Source: Rathayibacter agropyri
GTDB lineage: Bacteria > Actinomycetota > Actinomycetes > Actinomycetales > Microbacteriaceae
Assembly (NCBI RefSeq): GCF_013249015.1
Contig: NZ_JABRPL010000003.1
Location: forward strand, 182,467-246,466
Length of the DNA: 64,000 nucleotides
Direction: 5' to 3'
The notes below the pieces were generated by a model, which worked only from the letters and a program-made list of their open reading frames with translations, was not told the origin of the DNA and did not search any database. The position numbers and the translations under genes are program-made. Of this stretch, positions 26,425-34,157 are shown one piece after another. How positions within the stretch are numbered: the stretch's first letter is position 1; each line of letters begins with the position of its first letter.

Positions 26425-28128
26425 GTGACGGATGAGGGTCGCCTGATCGCGGGACGGTACCTGGTCGGGCCCCGGCTCGGCCACGGCGGAATGTCCGAGG
26501 TCCATCTCGGCACCGACACCCGTCTCGGCCGCACAGTGGCGATCAAGGAGCTCAAGCTCTCCCTCTCCTCCGACTCTGCCTTCCGGCTCCGGTTCCGTCA
26601 GGAGGCGCAGTCCGCCTCGCGCATGTCGCACCCCACGATCGTCCGCGTCTTCGATGCGGGCGAGGAAGTCAGCGTCGATGACAACGGCGGCGAGTCCCGT
26701 CGCCCCTTCATCGTCATGGAGCACATCGAGGGGCGCCTGCTCAAAGACCTCATCGCCGAGGGCCCCGTCGAGATCGATGAGGCCGTCCGGATCACCGAGG
26801 GCATCCTCACGGCCCTCGAGTATTCGCACCGCGCGGGTGTCGTGCACCGCGACATCAAGCCGGGCAACATCATGCTGACCCCGTCCGGCCAGGTGAAGGT
26901 GATGGATTTCGGGATCGCCCGCGCCGTGTCCGATTCGGCCGCGACCGTCGCGCAGACGACGGCGATCCTGGGTACTGCCGCCTACTTCTCGCCGGAGCAG
27001 GCGAAGGGCGAGCAGGTCGATGCACGCAGCGACCTGTACTCGGCGGGGATCGTGCTCTTCGAGCTGCTGACCGGCAGGGCGCCATTCCGCGGCGATACTC
27101 CGGTCGCCGTTGCGTATCAGCACGTCAGCGAGACTCCGCCGGCTCCAAGCTCTATCAACCCGGCGGTCCCACCCGCCCTCGATGCGGTCGTCGCGCACGC
27201 CCTGTCGAAGGACCGCTATCGGCGCTACCAGGGGGCCGCCGAGTTCCGCGACGACCTCCGCGAGGCCGCCGCCGGCCGCCTCCCCGATCGCAGGCCGATC
27301 GACGAGCTAACCACCTCGCTCTTCGCCGCGCGCAGTCAGGGTGGTTCCAACGACTCCGAACTCGCCCTGCGCCAGTTGGCCGAGGACAACTCTGTCGTCC
27401 GCACTCAGCGGCGCCCTCCGGTGCTCTGGATCTGGTCGTCGGTCGTCGTGCTCGCGGTGATCGTCGCCGCCCTGGTGATCTGGGTGCTCACGCTCCAACC
27501 GTCCTCGACGCTCCCCTCGCAGTCGCGCGAGGTCCCCGCGCTCACCGAGACCACCTACGACAGCGCGCAGGCGACACTCACCGGACTCGACCTCGTACCC
27601 AGTCAGGTGGTCGAGTACAACCCGAGCATTCCCGAGGGCGAGGTGATCCGCACGGATCCCGGCTCGGGAACGATCGTCGCTCCGGACACCGTGATCCGCG
27701 TCGTCGTCTCCCAGGGACCGCAGCCGGTTGCCGTGCCCGAGATCGCCGGAAAGACTCTGACCGACGCGATCTCGGCGATCACCACGGCCGGCTTCGTCGA
27801 GGGATCGCAGACCCGCGAGAATTCGCCGACCGTTGCGGGGGATGTCGTCCTCTCCACCTCGCCCGCAGCGGGACAGGAGGTTGCCCCGGGCACTCCGATC
27901 GATCTGGTGATCTCCTCCGGCAAGGTCACCCTCCCCGACCTCGTCGGCACCTCGCTGAGCAGTGCCCTTGCCACGCTTGCGTCCGACAAGCTGCGGCTCG
28001 TCGGCGTCGAGGTTCCGGATACGACCTGTGACTCCACGCGGGCGAATCCTCCGATCACTACCCAGTCGATGGTCCCGGGCGATGTGCCCCAGGGCTCGAC
28101 CATCAAGCTCGGCTACTGCGCGGGTTGA
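26425..28128 (+). CDS. pknB: PknB-like membrane Ser/Thr protein kinase with three PASTA repeats
   Basis: 567 residues from the GTG at 26425, seven bases after GGGAG; the GTG at 26419 is too close to that site. Kinase domain about 10-275: GHGGMSEV, K41, HRDIKPGN (141-148), DFG (161-163) and ILGTAAYFSPEQ. The membrane helix is WIWSSVVVLAVIVAALVIWV. Three PASTA repeats follow (VPALTETTYDSAQATLTGLD, VPEIAGKTLTDAISAITTAG, LPDLVGTSLSSALATLASDK). PASTA domains bind muropeptides or lipid II and link wall status to phosphorylation. It lies 146 bases after pknA, so an additional promoter is possible. Confidence 0.94.
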   Translation: MTDEGRLIAGRYLVGPRLGHGGMSEVHLGTDTRLGRTVAIKELKLSLSSDSAFRLRFRQEAQSASRMSHPTIVRVFDAGEEVSVDDNGGESRRPFIVMEHIEGRLLKDLIAEGPVEIDEAVRITEGILTALEYSHRAGVVHRDIKPGNIMLTPSGQVKVMDFGIARAVSDSAATVAQTTAILGTAAYFSPEQAKGEQVDARSDLYSAGIVLFELLTGRAPFRGDTPVAVAYQHVSETPPAPSSINPAVPPALDAVVAHALSKDRYRRYQGAAEFRDDLREAAAGRLPDRRPIDELTTSLFAARSQGGSNDSELALRQLAEDNSVVRTQRRPPVLWIWSSVVVLAVIVAALVIWVLTLQPSSTLPSQSREVPALTETTYDSAQATLTGLDLVPSQVVEYNPSIPEGEVIRTDPGSGTIVAPDTVIRVVVSQGPQPVAVPEIAGKTLTDAISAITTAGFVEGSQTRENSPTVAGDVVLSTSPAAGQEVAPGTPIDLVISSGKVTLPDLVGTSLSSALATLASDKLRLVGVEVPDTTCDSTRANPPITTQSMVPGDVPQGSTIKLGYCAG

Positions 28129-28171
28129 GCCCCCGCCGACCGTCCGAACGCTGATCGGGCCGGCGAGATGA

Positions 28172-29164
28172 TTAGGCGCGGCGCGCGTCCACCAATGGCG
28201 GTGACGGGAGGCGCACAAGTTCCCGCTGAGCCGTCCCGTCCTGAGCCCGGCTGATCCCCCCGCGGATGTCGCTCGGCGTGAGTCCCTCGCGACGCCTGAG
28301 CGCTCGACGGAGGTGGTCGGCCGAAGAGAAGCCGGATGCCGTCGCGATCACCTCGAGGGGCACCTCCCGCGGGCGTCGACGCAGCAACTCGGTCGCGCTG
28401 GCGACCCGCGAGCGCTCGATCTCGCTTGCCACAGTGGTCCCGGCGTCCTCGAAGAGCCGCTGGAGCGACCGGGTCGACACGTTCACCGCATCGGCGACCG
28501 CCTCCGGCGTGCAGCGCGGTGTGCGGTGGGTACGGTCGATGACCGTCCGGGCCCGGCCGAGTGTCGCTGCTCGCGCGTTCGTGGTCCCGGGCTGAGCGCT
28601 CCCTGCTGTGAGGAAAGCACCGGTTAACAGCTGTTTGACAACGTGACCGAAACCTGTGGCCTCCGCCTCGCCGGGGAGGCCGGTGCCCGACTCCGTCGCA
28701 AGCGCGAAGGCAGTGGTGAACGCGTACGCAGCACGGGTCGTGCGGCCGTCGGGGTCGAGGGCGTAGAAGGGCGCTGTGGTGTCGAAGCCGTATCGGCGCA
28801 TCTCGTCGGCGCGGATGGAGACGTGCAGAAGCGTCGCGGGCGTTGTCGACTCGGTTGTGAAGGTGGTCGTGCCCTGCTGGTATGAGATGGACCCGGGGCG
28901 CAGGAGCACCGTGCGATCCGGTAGGACCAGCCGCACGAAGCCCTCCATGAGGAACGTGAAGTTCAGAAACGACGTATCGTCAGCGGCCCAGGTCCCGCGA
29001 AGGACCCGCAGCGGAGAGACGGCCATCAGGACGACGCTGAGATCGTCGGTGCTGAAGCCGGACCCTGAGATGCTCGGCGTTGTGCCGGGCTTCACTACGA
29101 TCCTCGGCCCAAGGTTTTCGAACTCCCGAATACCCGAAAAGGCCCAGGATATTGATTCCACCAT
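28172..29164 (-). CDS. AraC-family transcriptional regulator
   Basis: 330 residues from the ATG at 29164, which has a GGGGGACG ribosome site; a TTG at 29197 would add 11 residues. An N-terminal AraC-binding-domain-like region (VLRGTWAADDTSFLNFTFLM, VLLRPGSISYQQGTTTF) precedes a C-terminal double helix-turn-helix (about 235-325: PEAVADAVNVSTRSLQRLFE and VPLEVIATASGFSSADHLRR). The layout resembles AraC_binding_2 (XylS/FeaR-type) regulators. Target genes are not evident. It is convergent with pknB, 43 bases away, and is not part of the origin-region core. Confidence 0.88.
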   Translation of the reverse strand: MVESISWAFSGIREFENLGPRIVVKPGTTPSISGSGFSTDDLSVVLMAVSPLRVLRGTWAADDTSFLNFTFLMEGFVRLVLPDRTVLLRPGSISYQQGTTTFTTESTTPATLLHVSIRADEMRRYGFDTTAPFYALDPDGRTTRAAYAFTTAFALATESGTGLPGEAEATGFGHVVKQLLTGAFLTAGSAQPGTTNARAATLGRARTVIDRTHRTPRCTPEAVADAVNVSTRSLQRLFEDAGTTVASEIERSRVASATELLRRRPREVPLEVIATASGFSSADHLRRALRRREGLTPSDIRGGISRAQDGTAQRELVRLPSPPLVDARRA

Positions 29165-29516
29165 CTCGTCCCCCGGACGTGTCTGTTGCACTGCCAAACT
29201 TCTGCGAGCACTCTCTGATTATGCCTGGAAGAGACGCCGTGTCCTCCGCCGATGACCCGTCAAAACACGCCACCCAATCGGGGGGTTCTGCGCGGCCCTC
29301 ACGACCGGTGCGACCCGCAAGCCGGGGAAAACCATCATTTCAGCCGTCATTTGACGCCTTTACCGCGATCTCTGCCATACGAGTCTGAGCCCCATTCGAG
29401 GGACACCTCCTTCCTACCTGCGCCATCTCCGAGCAGAGATAAGCGCTCGATAACGAAACGAAGAACCTATTCGAGCCCTACCCCTCTGAAAATTCCGACA
29501 CGGCGGCGCGAAAGTC
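29165..29516. other. Intergenic region with no recognisable element
   Basis: About 350 bases upstream of the AraC gene and downstream of the amidotransferase gene, both on the minus strand. The part from 29385 to 29520 is richer in A and T than its surroundings and probably includes the AraC-gene promoter. I see no convincing terminator, repeat or ORF. Confidence 0.45.
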
Positions 29517-30137
29517 TCAGATATGGCGCGAAGTGATCATCTGCACCGTGGTGAGCCAATTGCCAAGAAGTCGGTGCCCGCCTTCTGTGAGCACCGACTC
29601 CGGATGGAACTGCACTCCCACCAGCGGTGCGCCGCGGTGCCGCACCGCCATGACCACGCCCTCCTCCGTCGTCGCGATGACGTCAAGCTCACGGGGCAGC
29701 GAGCCGCTGTCGACGGCAAGCGAGTGGTACCGCATCGCCGCGAAGCCGGAGGCGAGGCCGGCGAAGAGCGGATCACCGTCGTGCAGGACACGCGAGGTGC
29801 GTCCGTGCACCAACTCGGGAGCTGCGGCGACCCGCGCCCCGAGGGTGTGAGCGAGGATTTGGTGGCCGAGGCAGACACCAAGCACGGGCCGCGAGAGCGC
29901 GAGTGCCCGCCGGACCAGGGCCGCCGAGGCGGGCACGTCCTCCGGACGCCCCGGCCCGGGAGAGATCAGGATGCCCTCCGCTCGCCCCGCGACCTCAAGC
30001 ACCTGGTCCTCGCCGAGTTCGGCCGCCTCGACGACCTCGACCTCCGCTCCCAACTCACGGAGATAGGAGACGAGGGTGAAAACGAAGCTGTCGTGGTGAT
30101 CGACCACCAGGATCCGTGGGGCAACGCCCTCGGTCAC
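29517..30137 (-). CDS. pabA: Class I glutamine amidotransferase, PabA/TrpG type
   Basis: 206 residues from the GTG at 30137, which overlaps the stop of the upstream small ORF (GTGA). The triad region is complete: nucleophile in VLGVCLGHQILAHTLG, and the His-Glu pair in GVQFHPESVLTEGG. The N-terminus ILVVDHHDSFVFTLVSYLRE is typical of aminodeoxychorismate/anthranilate synthase component II. It would supply ammonia from glutamine to a chorismate-using synthase subunit that is not encoded nearby. The same gene sits at this place near pknB in mycobacteria, where its physiological partner is also uncertain. Confidence 0.9.
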   Translation of the reverse strand: MTEGVAPRILVVDHHDSFVFTLVSYLRELGAEVEVVEAAELGEDQVLEVAGRAEGILISPGPGRPEDVPASAALVRRALALSRPVLGVCLGHQILAHTLGARVAAAPELVHGRTSRVLHDGDPLFAGLASGFAAMRYHSLAVDSGSLPRELDVIATTEEGVVMAVRHRGAPLVGVQFHPESVLTEGGHRLLGNWLTTVQMITSRHI

Positions 30138-30292
30138 GAGCCGACGGTCACGTTCCGGTCGAGCACGAGCGACTGCACCCACGGGAATACCCACTCGTCC
30201 AGCGCGACCAGCACGGCCGCCACCAGGACGAGCACGATCAGGAGCCGAACCCACCACGGTCCCGGCAGGATCCGCCACAGCGCTGCGTACAC
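30134..30292 (-). CDS. Small single-pass membrane protein between sortase and amidotransferase genes
   Basis: 52 residues from a GTG at 30292, with an AAGGAGG ribosome site inside the end of the sortase gene. The product is one strong membrane helix (VRLLIVLVLVAAVLVALDEW) flanked by WRILPGPWW before it and VFPWVQSLVLDRNVTVGS after it. The stop overlaps the amidotransferase start, and the start lies 2 bases after the sortase stop, so the three genes are tightly coupled. The good ribosome site and packing support a real gene. Function unknown. Confidence 0.75.
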   Translation of the reverse strand: MYAALWRILPGPWWVRLLIVLVLVAAVLVALDEWVFPWVQSLVLDRNVTVGS

Positions 30293-30294
30293 GC

Positions 30295-31083
30295 TCAGCC
30301 CTCCTTCGCCAGGGAAGCGGCGAGCTCTGCGGGGGCGCCCGCCGCGCGCGGCTGCCACGAGTCGAACACGCCGTACGCGATCATCCGCTCGGCCGTGGAG
30401 TAGAGGGGATTGCAGGTCGTGAGAGTGATGAGCCTGTCGCCGGGAGCGGTGTCGGGGGTCCATGGCACAGGATCGATAACCTGCACGTCCGAGGGCTGTA
30501 CGTACTCGAGGTTGCGGAAGCGGTAGGTGTACCAGCCGTCCGCCGTCTCGATGTAGATGGCATCGCCGAGCTGGAGTTCGTCGATCAGGTGCATGCCGCC
30601 GCCGTAGGCGCTGCGGTGGGCGGCAAGCGCGAAGTTGCCGGTCTCGCCGGGCATTTGCGTGCCGGGGTAGTGGCCGATGCTGCCCTCGTCGAGGACGTTC
30701 TCGGCGTCGATGCCCTCGGCGACTGTCCGCACCCAGCCCTCGCCGTACCTCGGGATGTAGAGATTTGCAAAGGACGTGTCGAGCGCCGCTGCCGTCGTGA
30801 CGACGGGGTCGACGGGAGCCACCGGAGCGGTTGCCGTCGCCTCCGGAGCCGGAGAGGTCGCGCCCCAGCTCTCGCGCAGATCGGCCGCCTGCGTCGTCTG
30901 CTGACCGGCAATCACCGCGTCGTTCCACCACAGTTGCCAGCCGAGGAAAAGCAGCACGAGCGCGCCGGCGGTCATGAGCAGCTCGCCGACGACTCCGAAG
31001 AACGAGAGGCGGCGGACCGGGCGGGCCCTTCGTCGCTTTTCTCGCGGCCGCAGAGCCGTCCCGTCGGGGTTCTGGGCGGTCAT
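30295..31083 (-). CDS. srtE: Class E sortase
   Basis: 262 residues. A basic cytoplasmic tail (KRRRARPVRR) precedes one membrane helix (about 31-52). The sortase fold includes YIPRYGEGWVRTVAEG, catalytic H156 in ALAAHRSAYGGGMH, C224 in ITLTTCNPLYSTAERMIAYG and R233. Class E enzymes attach secreted proteins with an LAxTG-type signal to the peptidoglycan of high-GC Gram-positives. Substrates are not encoded next to it. The start is the ATG after a divergent gap with crgA. Confidence 0.93.
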   Translation of the reverse strand: MTAQNPDGTALRPREKRRRARPVRRLSFFGVVGELLMTAGALVLLFLGWQLWWNDAVIAGQQTTQAADLRESWGATSPAPEATATAPVAPVDPVVTTAAALDTSFANLYIPRYGEGWVRTVAEGIDAENVLDEGSIGHYPGTQMPGETGNFALAAHRSAYGGGMHLIDELQLGDAIYIETADGWYTYRFRNLEYVQPSDVQVIDPVPWTPDTAPGDRLITLTTCNPLYSTAERMIAYGVFDSWQPRAAGAPAELAASLAKEG

Positions 31084-31233
31084 GCGACGAGTCTAGGTGG
31101 GGGCGCGCGGCCCCGGGCTCCTCTGCCGCGACCTGGGGAGAACGCTCCTCCGACCCTTGCTCCGCACCCGCTCAGGATGCGCACGGGCAGGAGTGCTGCC
31201 GCCCGACGTCCTCGGCCCGGTACAGTGGTCCGC

Positions 31234-31476
31234 ATGGCACGAGCGACGAAGAGCCCGAAGCCCGAGCGCGACGAAGCCCGGACGAGCGAGGACGCACCGA
31301 ACCCGGTCTGGTTCAAACCGGTGATGTTCGGCTTCATGCTTCTTGGCCTGGTGTGGATCATCGTTTTCTACGTCAGCCAGGGCCGCCTGCCGATCCCCGA
31401 CCTCGGCAACCTCAACATTCTTATCGGTTTCGGGATCGCCTTCATCGGCTTCCTGATGACCACCCGCTGGCGCTGA
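31234..31476 (+). CDS. crgA: CrgA, cell division protein
   Basis: 80 residues. A charged N-terminus of about 25 residues (KSPKPERDEARTSEDA) is followed by the family motif PNPVWFKPVMFGFMLLGLVW and two membrane helices separated by a short polar loop (SQGRLPIPDLGNLN), ending FLMTTRWR. CrgA is an actinobacterial septal protein that interacts with FtsZ and penicillin-binding proteins and coordinates division with growth. Divergent from the sortase gene with about 150 bases between them. Confidence 0.93.
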   Translation: MARATKSPKPERDEARTSEDAPNPVWFKPVMFGFMLLGLVWIIVFYVSQGRLPIPDLGNLNILIGFGIAFIGFLMTTRWR

Positions 31477-31486
31477 GCCCGCTCGC

Positions 31487-32293
31487 GTGAACGACGCCCC
31501 GTCCGGTCCGCCGACGGGGCGTTCGTCGTCGGTGGCGCGTTTGCGAGCCGCCGGCTGCGTCTTTGCCGAGCAGGAAGCGGAACTGCTCGAGGAAGCGGCC
31601 GCCTCCCCCGCCGTCCTGGAGCTGTTGCTGCGCAGGCGTGAGGCGGGAGAACCGCTCGAACAGATCCTCGGGTGGGTCGCCTTCCACGGTGTACGCGTCC
31701 CGGTCGCACCCGGAGTCTTCGTTCCACGCGTGCGCACCGAGTGGGTCGTCGACTCCGCTCTGCCGCTGCTGCCCTCGGGAGCCGTCGTGCTCGACCTCTG
31801 CTGCGGCGCAGGTGCCATCGCCCGCGTGATCGCCCAGGAGCGCCCCGACGTGCGCCTTCTCGCCGCCGACCTCTCCCCCGCCGCTGTCGCCTGCGCCCGC
31901 CGCACCCTTGCCGGACTCGCCTCCGTAATGGAGGGCGACCTCTTTGCCGCCCTGCCCGCTGAGGAGCGCGGGCGAATCGACGTCGTCGTCGTGAACGCGC
32001 CCTACGTCCCTACCGAGGCGATCGCCCTGATGCCACCCGAAGCACGCGTGCACGAGCCTCGGCTGACGCTCGACGGCGGAGCAGACGGACTAGCGCTGCA
32101 CCGGCGAATCGCCAGGGAGGCCCCACTGTGGCTCACTCCAACAGGCATCGTCGTGATCGAGGTCGGCGAGGATCAGGCCGCAGCTAGCGCCTCCGCCTTC
32201 GCCGCCTCGGGATTCATCACCTCGATCCGCAGAGACGAGGAGCGCGACGCGACCGTCGTGGTCGCGGCTCAAAGCGGAACTACACCGCTGTAA
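31487..32293 (+). CDS. PrmC/HemK-like protein-glutamine methyltransferase
   Basis: 268 residues from the GTG at 31487. The Rossmann SAM motif VVLDLCCGAGAIARVIAQER lies at about 100-120. The NPPY-type substrate motif appears as NAPY in VVVNAPYVPTEAIALMP. An N-terminal helical domain (RRREAGEPLEQILGWVAFHG, VPVAPGVFVPRVRTEW) matches release-factor glutamine methyltransferases, but the Ala in place of the first Pro places it in the group annotated as putative protein N5-glutamine methyltransferases with unproven substrate. A GTG at 31532 is an alternative start, because a hairpin at 31493-31524 lies between the two. Confidence 0.82.
   Translation: MNDAPSGPPTGRSSSVARLRAAGCVFAEQEAELLEEAAASPAVLELLLRRREAGEPLEQILGWVAFHGVRVPVAPGVFVPRVRTEWVVDSALPLLPSGAVVLDLCCGAGAIARVIAQERPDVRLLAADLSPAAVACARRTLAGLASVMEGDLFAALPAEERGRIDVVVVNAPYVPTEAIALMPPEARVHEPRLTLDGGADGLALHRRIAREAPLWLTPTGIVVIEVGEDQAAASASAFAASGFITSIRRDEERDATVVVAAQSGTTPL
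31495..31524. terminator. Hairpin at the crgA/methyltransferase junction
   Basis: Arms CGCCCCGTC and GACGGGGCG with a loop of about ten bases, 18 bases after the crgA stop, with further near-complementary bases outside. It looks like a crgA terminator or attenuator but lies within the first codons of the methyltransferase frame as drawn. Arm coordinates are approximate to one or two bases. Confidence 0.55.
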
Positions 32294-32531
32294 TTATCCC
32301 CAGCTGTGGAATCTCCTGTGGAGAAGTGCGTCGGCTACCGCCGACAGGCTGGTCTCAGAGCCGGAACCGCCTCATCACCGCGGCGGCGCGGCTCGACCGA
32401 TCTCAATCGCTCGCGTGCACGTCGTCGCCCTGGGGACAGCCGAGCGGTTCTCCCCAGTGTTAACAACTCTGTGGATAACTTCGTCCCCACCTGTTGACAC
32501 CGCTGCGGTCAGGTCGCCGGACTCAGCCGAG
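32294..32531. other. Convergent intergenic region with DnaA-box-like sites
   Basis: This 238-base gap lies between two genes that end towards each other, so it needs no promoter. It contains a perfect DnaA box in reverse (TGTGGATAA, 32471-32479), a one-mismatch box at its left end (TTATCCCCA, 32294-32302), two TGTGGA half-boxes (about 32305 and 32318) and GTTAAC near 32460. The TGTGGATAA and GTTAAC signals are the same ones found in oriC. No ORF is evident. Confidence 0.55.
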
Positions 32532-33410
32532 TCAGGCCAGGACGTAGGCCCCTGCGGTGATCGCAACCAGGCCGACCCCGACCACACCAACCAGCAAATT
32601 CTGCGCGCGGCGCTGCGACCGCTGCCGGGTGCGGGCGAAGACCAGGCCGATCAGAGCGCCCACGACCAGACCGCCCACGTGCGCCTGCCACGCCACGTTC
32701 ATCCCGGGGAGGAAGCCGATCACGAGGTTCAGCCCGACAAGTACCAGGAGCTGCGAGGCCTGGCCGCCCAGGTGCCGGAGGATCACTAGGTACGCACCCA
32801 TCAGACCGAAGATTGCCCCGGAGGCGCCGATCACGGGCGTACCGGGGTCTGAGAGGAGCAGAACACCGACGGAGCCGGCGAAGCCGCTCAGCAAGAACAG
32901 CGCCACGTACCGGCCACGTCCGAGCATCCGCTCCAGCACCATGCCGAACACCCACAACGTGTACATGTTGAGCGCGAGGTGGAACGGGATAACGAAGAAC
33001 AGCGCGGTGCTGTGCGCAAAGACGGAGGTGAGCATCCGCCAGGGCTCGAAGGGAAAGCCGTACCCGGGCAGGGTGAAGACGGGCGCATAGGCAAGCTCGG
33101 TGAAAACGACATCGCCGATGTACGGCAGGATCTCGAGGATCCAGACCACGACGCAGAGCGCGATAATCGCGTAGGTCACCGTTGGCTGGTCCGCGCGAGT
33201 CATCGCCCGCACCCGCGCAACCAGCGGACTGCGGGTGCGGGGAGCAGTGGCGCGTTGCTGTGCCATGTCGTCCGGACAGATGACGCCGACGGGAGCAGGT
33301 GTCTGGCACTCCCCGCAGATCGTGCGGCCGCACCGCTGACAGCGCACGAAGCTCTGCCGATCGGGGTGGCGGTAGCAGGCGTAGGCGCTGCTCGGCGGAA
33401 CCTGGGTCAC
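32532..33410 (-). CDS. Rhomboid-family intramembrane serine protease with N-terminal zinc-ribbon
   Basis: 292 residues from a GTG. The N-terminal 45 residues hold paired cysteines (CYRHPDRQSFVRCQRCGRTI then CGECQTPAPVGVICPDD), probably a zinc-binding element also seen in other actinobacterial rhomboids. Six or seven membrane helices follow. The catalytic serine is in GASGAIFGLMGAYL and the catalytic histidine in AWQAHVGGLVVGALIG. Rhomboids cleave single-pass membrane proteins within the bilayer; the substrate is unknown. It lies downstream of the cyclophilin gene on the same strand, separated by a strong hairpin. Confidence 0.93.
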   Translation of the reverse strand: MTQVPPSSAYACYRHPDRQSFVRCQRCGRTICGECQTPAPVGVICPDDMAQQRATAPRTRSPLVARVRAMTRADQPTVTYAIIALCVVVWILEILPYIGDVVFTELAYAPVFTLPGYGFPFEPWRMLTSVFAHSTALFFVIPFHLALNMYTLWVFGMVLERMLGRGRYVALFLLSGFAGSVGVLLLSDPGTPVIGASGAIFGLMGAYLVILRHLGGQASQLLVLVGLNLVIGFLPGMNVAWQAHVGGLVVGALIGLVFARTRQRSQRRAQNLLVGVVGVGLVAITAGAYVLA

Positions 33411-33430
33411 GGACGTGCCTCCGGGGAGAA

Positions 33431-33462
33431 CGGGGGCCGGGCCCTCATGGACCCGGCCCCCG
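33431..33462. terminator. Terminator-like hairpin after the cyclophilin gene
   Basis: Perfect 11-bp G/C stem (33431-33441 and 33452-33462) with a ten-base loop, beginning about 20 bases beyond the ppiA stop on the minus strand and just upstream of the rhomboid start. It probably separates the two transcription units. Confidence 0.8.
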
Positions 33463-33483
33463 GATGAGTGGTGGACGAGGCGA

Positions 33484-34023
33484 TCAGACCTCTGTGATGT
33501 CGATGGTCTCGATCACAACGTCCTCAAGCGGCTTGTCACGACCATCGGTCGGAAGGCTCGCGAGCGCCTGCACGAGCTTCTTGGACTCCTCGTCGGCGAC
33601 GGCGCCGAAGATGGTGTGTTTGCCCTGGAGCCAGGTGGTCGGCGCGACGGTGATGAAGAACTGCGAGCCGTTGGTGCCGCGTCCCGCCTGCTTGCCGGCG
33701 TTTGCCATCGCGAGGATGTAGGGCTGAGTGAAGTCGAGTTCGGGGCTGATCTCGTCGTCGAACTGGAAGCCCGGGCCGCCGATCCCCTGACCGAGCGGGT
33801 CGCCGCCCTGGAGCATGAAGTCCGGAATGATCCGGTGGAAAACGGTGCCGTTGTAGAGCGGCTCCGTCGTCTTCGCTCCCGTGGCCGGGTGGGTCCACTC
33901 GATCTCGCCGGTCGCAAGACCGACGAAGTTGCGGACCGTCTTGGGAGCGTGGTTCCCGTAGAGGTTGACGACGATGTCGCCCTTGTTGGTGTGGAACGTC
34001 GCGACTGCGGTGTGCAAAGGCAT
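33484..34023 (-). CDS. ppiA: PpiA, cyclophilin-type peptidyl-prolyl isomerase
   Basis: 179 residues from the ATG at 34023 (MPLHTAVATFHTNKGDIVVN); the frame is open further upstream but this start fits the family. Cyclophilin core: HAPKTVRNFVGLATG, YNGTVFHRIIPDFMLQGGDP, catalytic Arg in FHRIIPDF, then NGSQFFITVAPTTWLQGKHT and IFGAVADE. No signal peptide, so cytoplasmic. It speeds proline isomerisation in protein folding. The gene is conserved next to the gyrA/crgA region in actinobacteria. Confidence 0.94.
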   Translation of the reverse strand: MPLHTAVATFHTNKGDIVVNLYGNHAPKTVRNFVGLATGEIEWTHPATGAKTTEPLYNGTVFHRIIPDFMLQGGDPLGQGIGGPGFQFDDEISPELDFTQPYILAMANAGKQAGRGTNGSQFFITVAPTTWLQGKHTIFGAVADEESKKLVQALASLPTDGRDKPLEDVVIETIDITEV

Positions 34024-34157
34024 GCGTGGATTCTCGCACAGCGGGTCTGTAAGCCCCCGCACCGCTCGGTGTCAATGCGCTGGGCGCGCGGTGCGGACCC
34101 GGATCGATGAGTGGCAGTATTGGGGAGTTCGCTGCTCGTAGCCGATGGAGGACCAAC

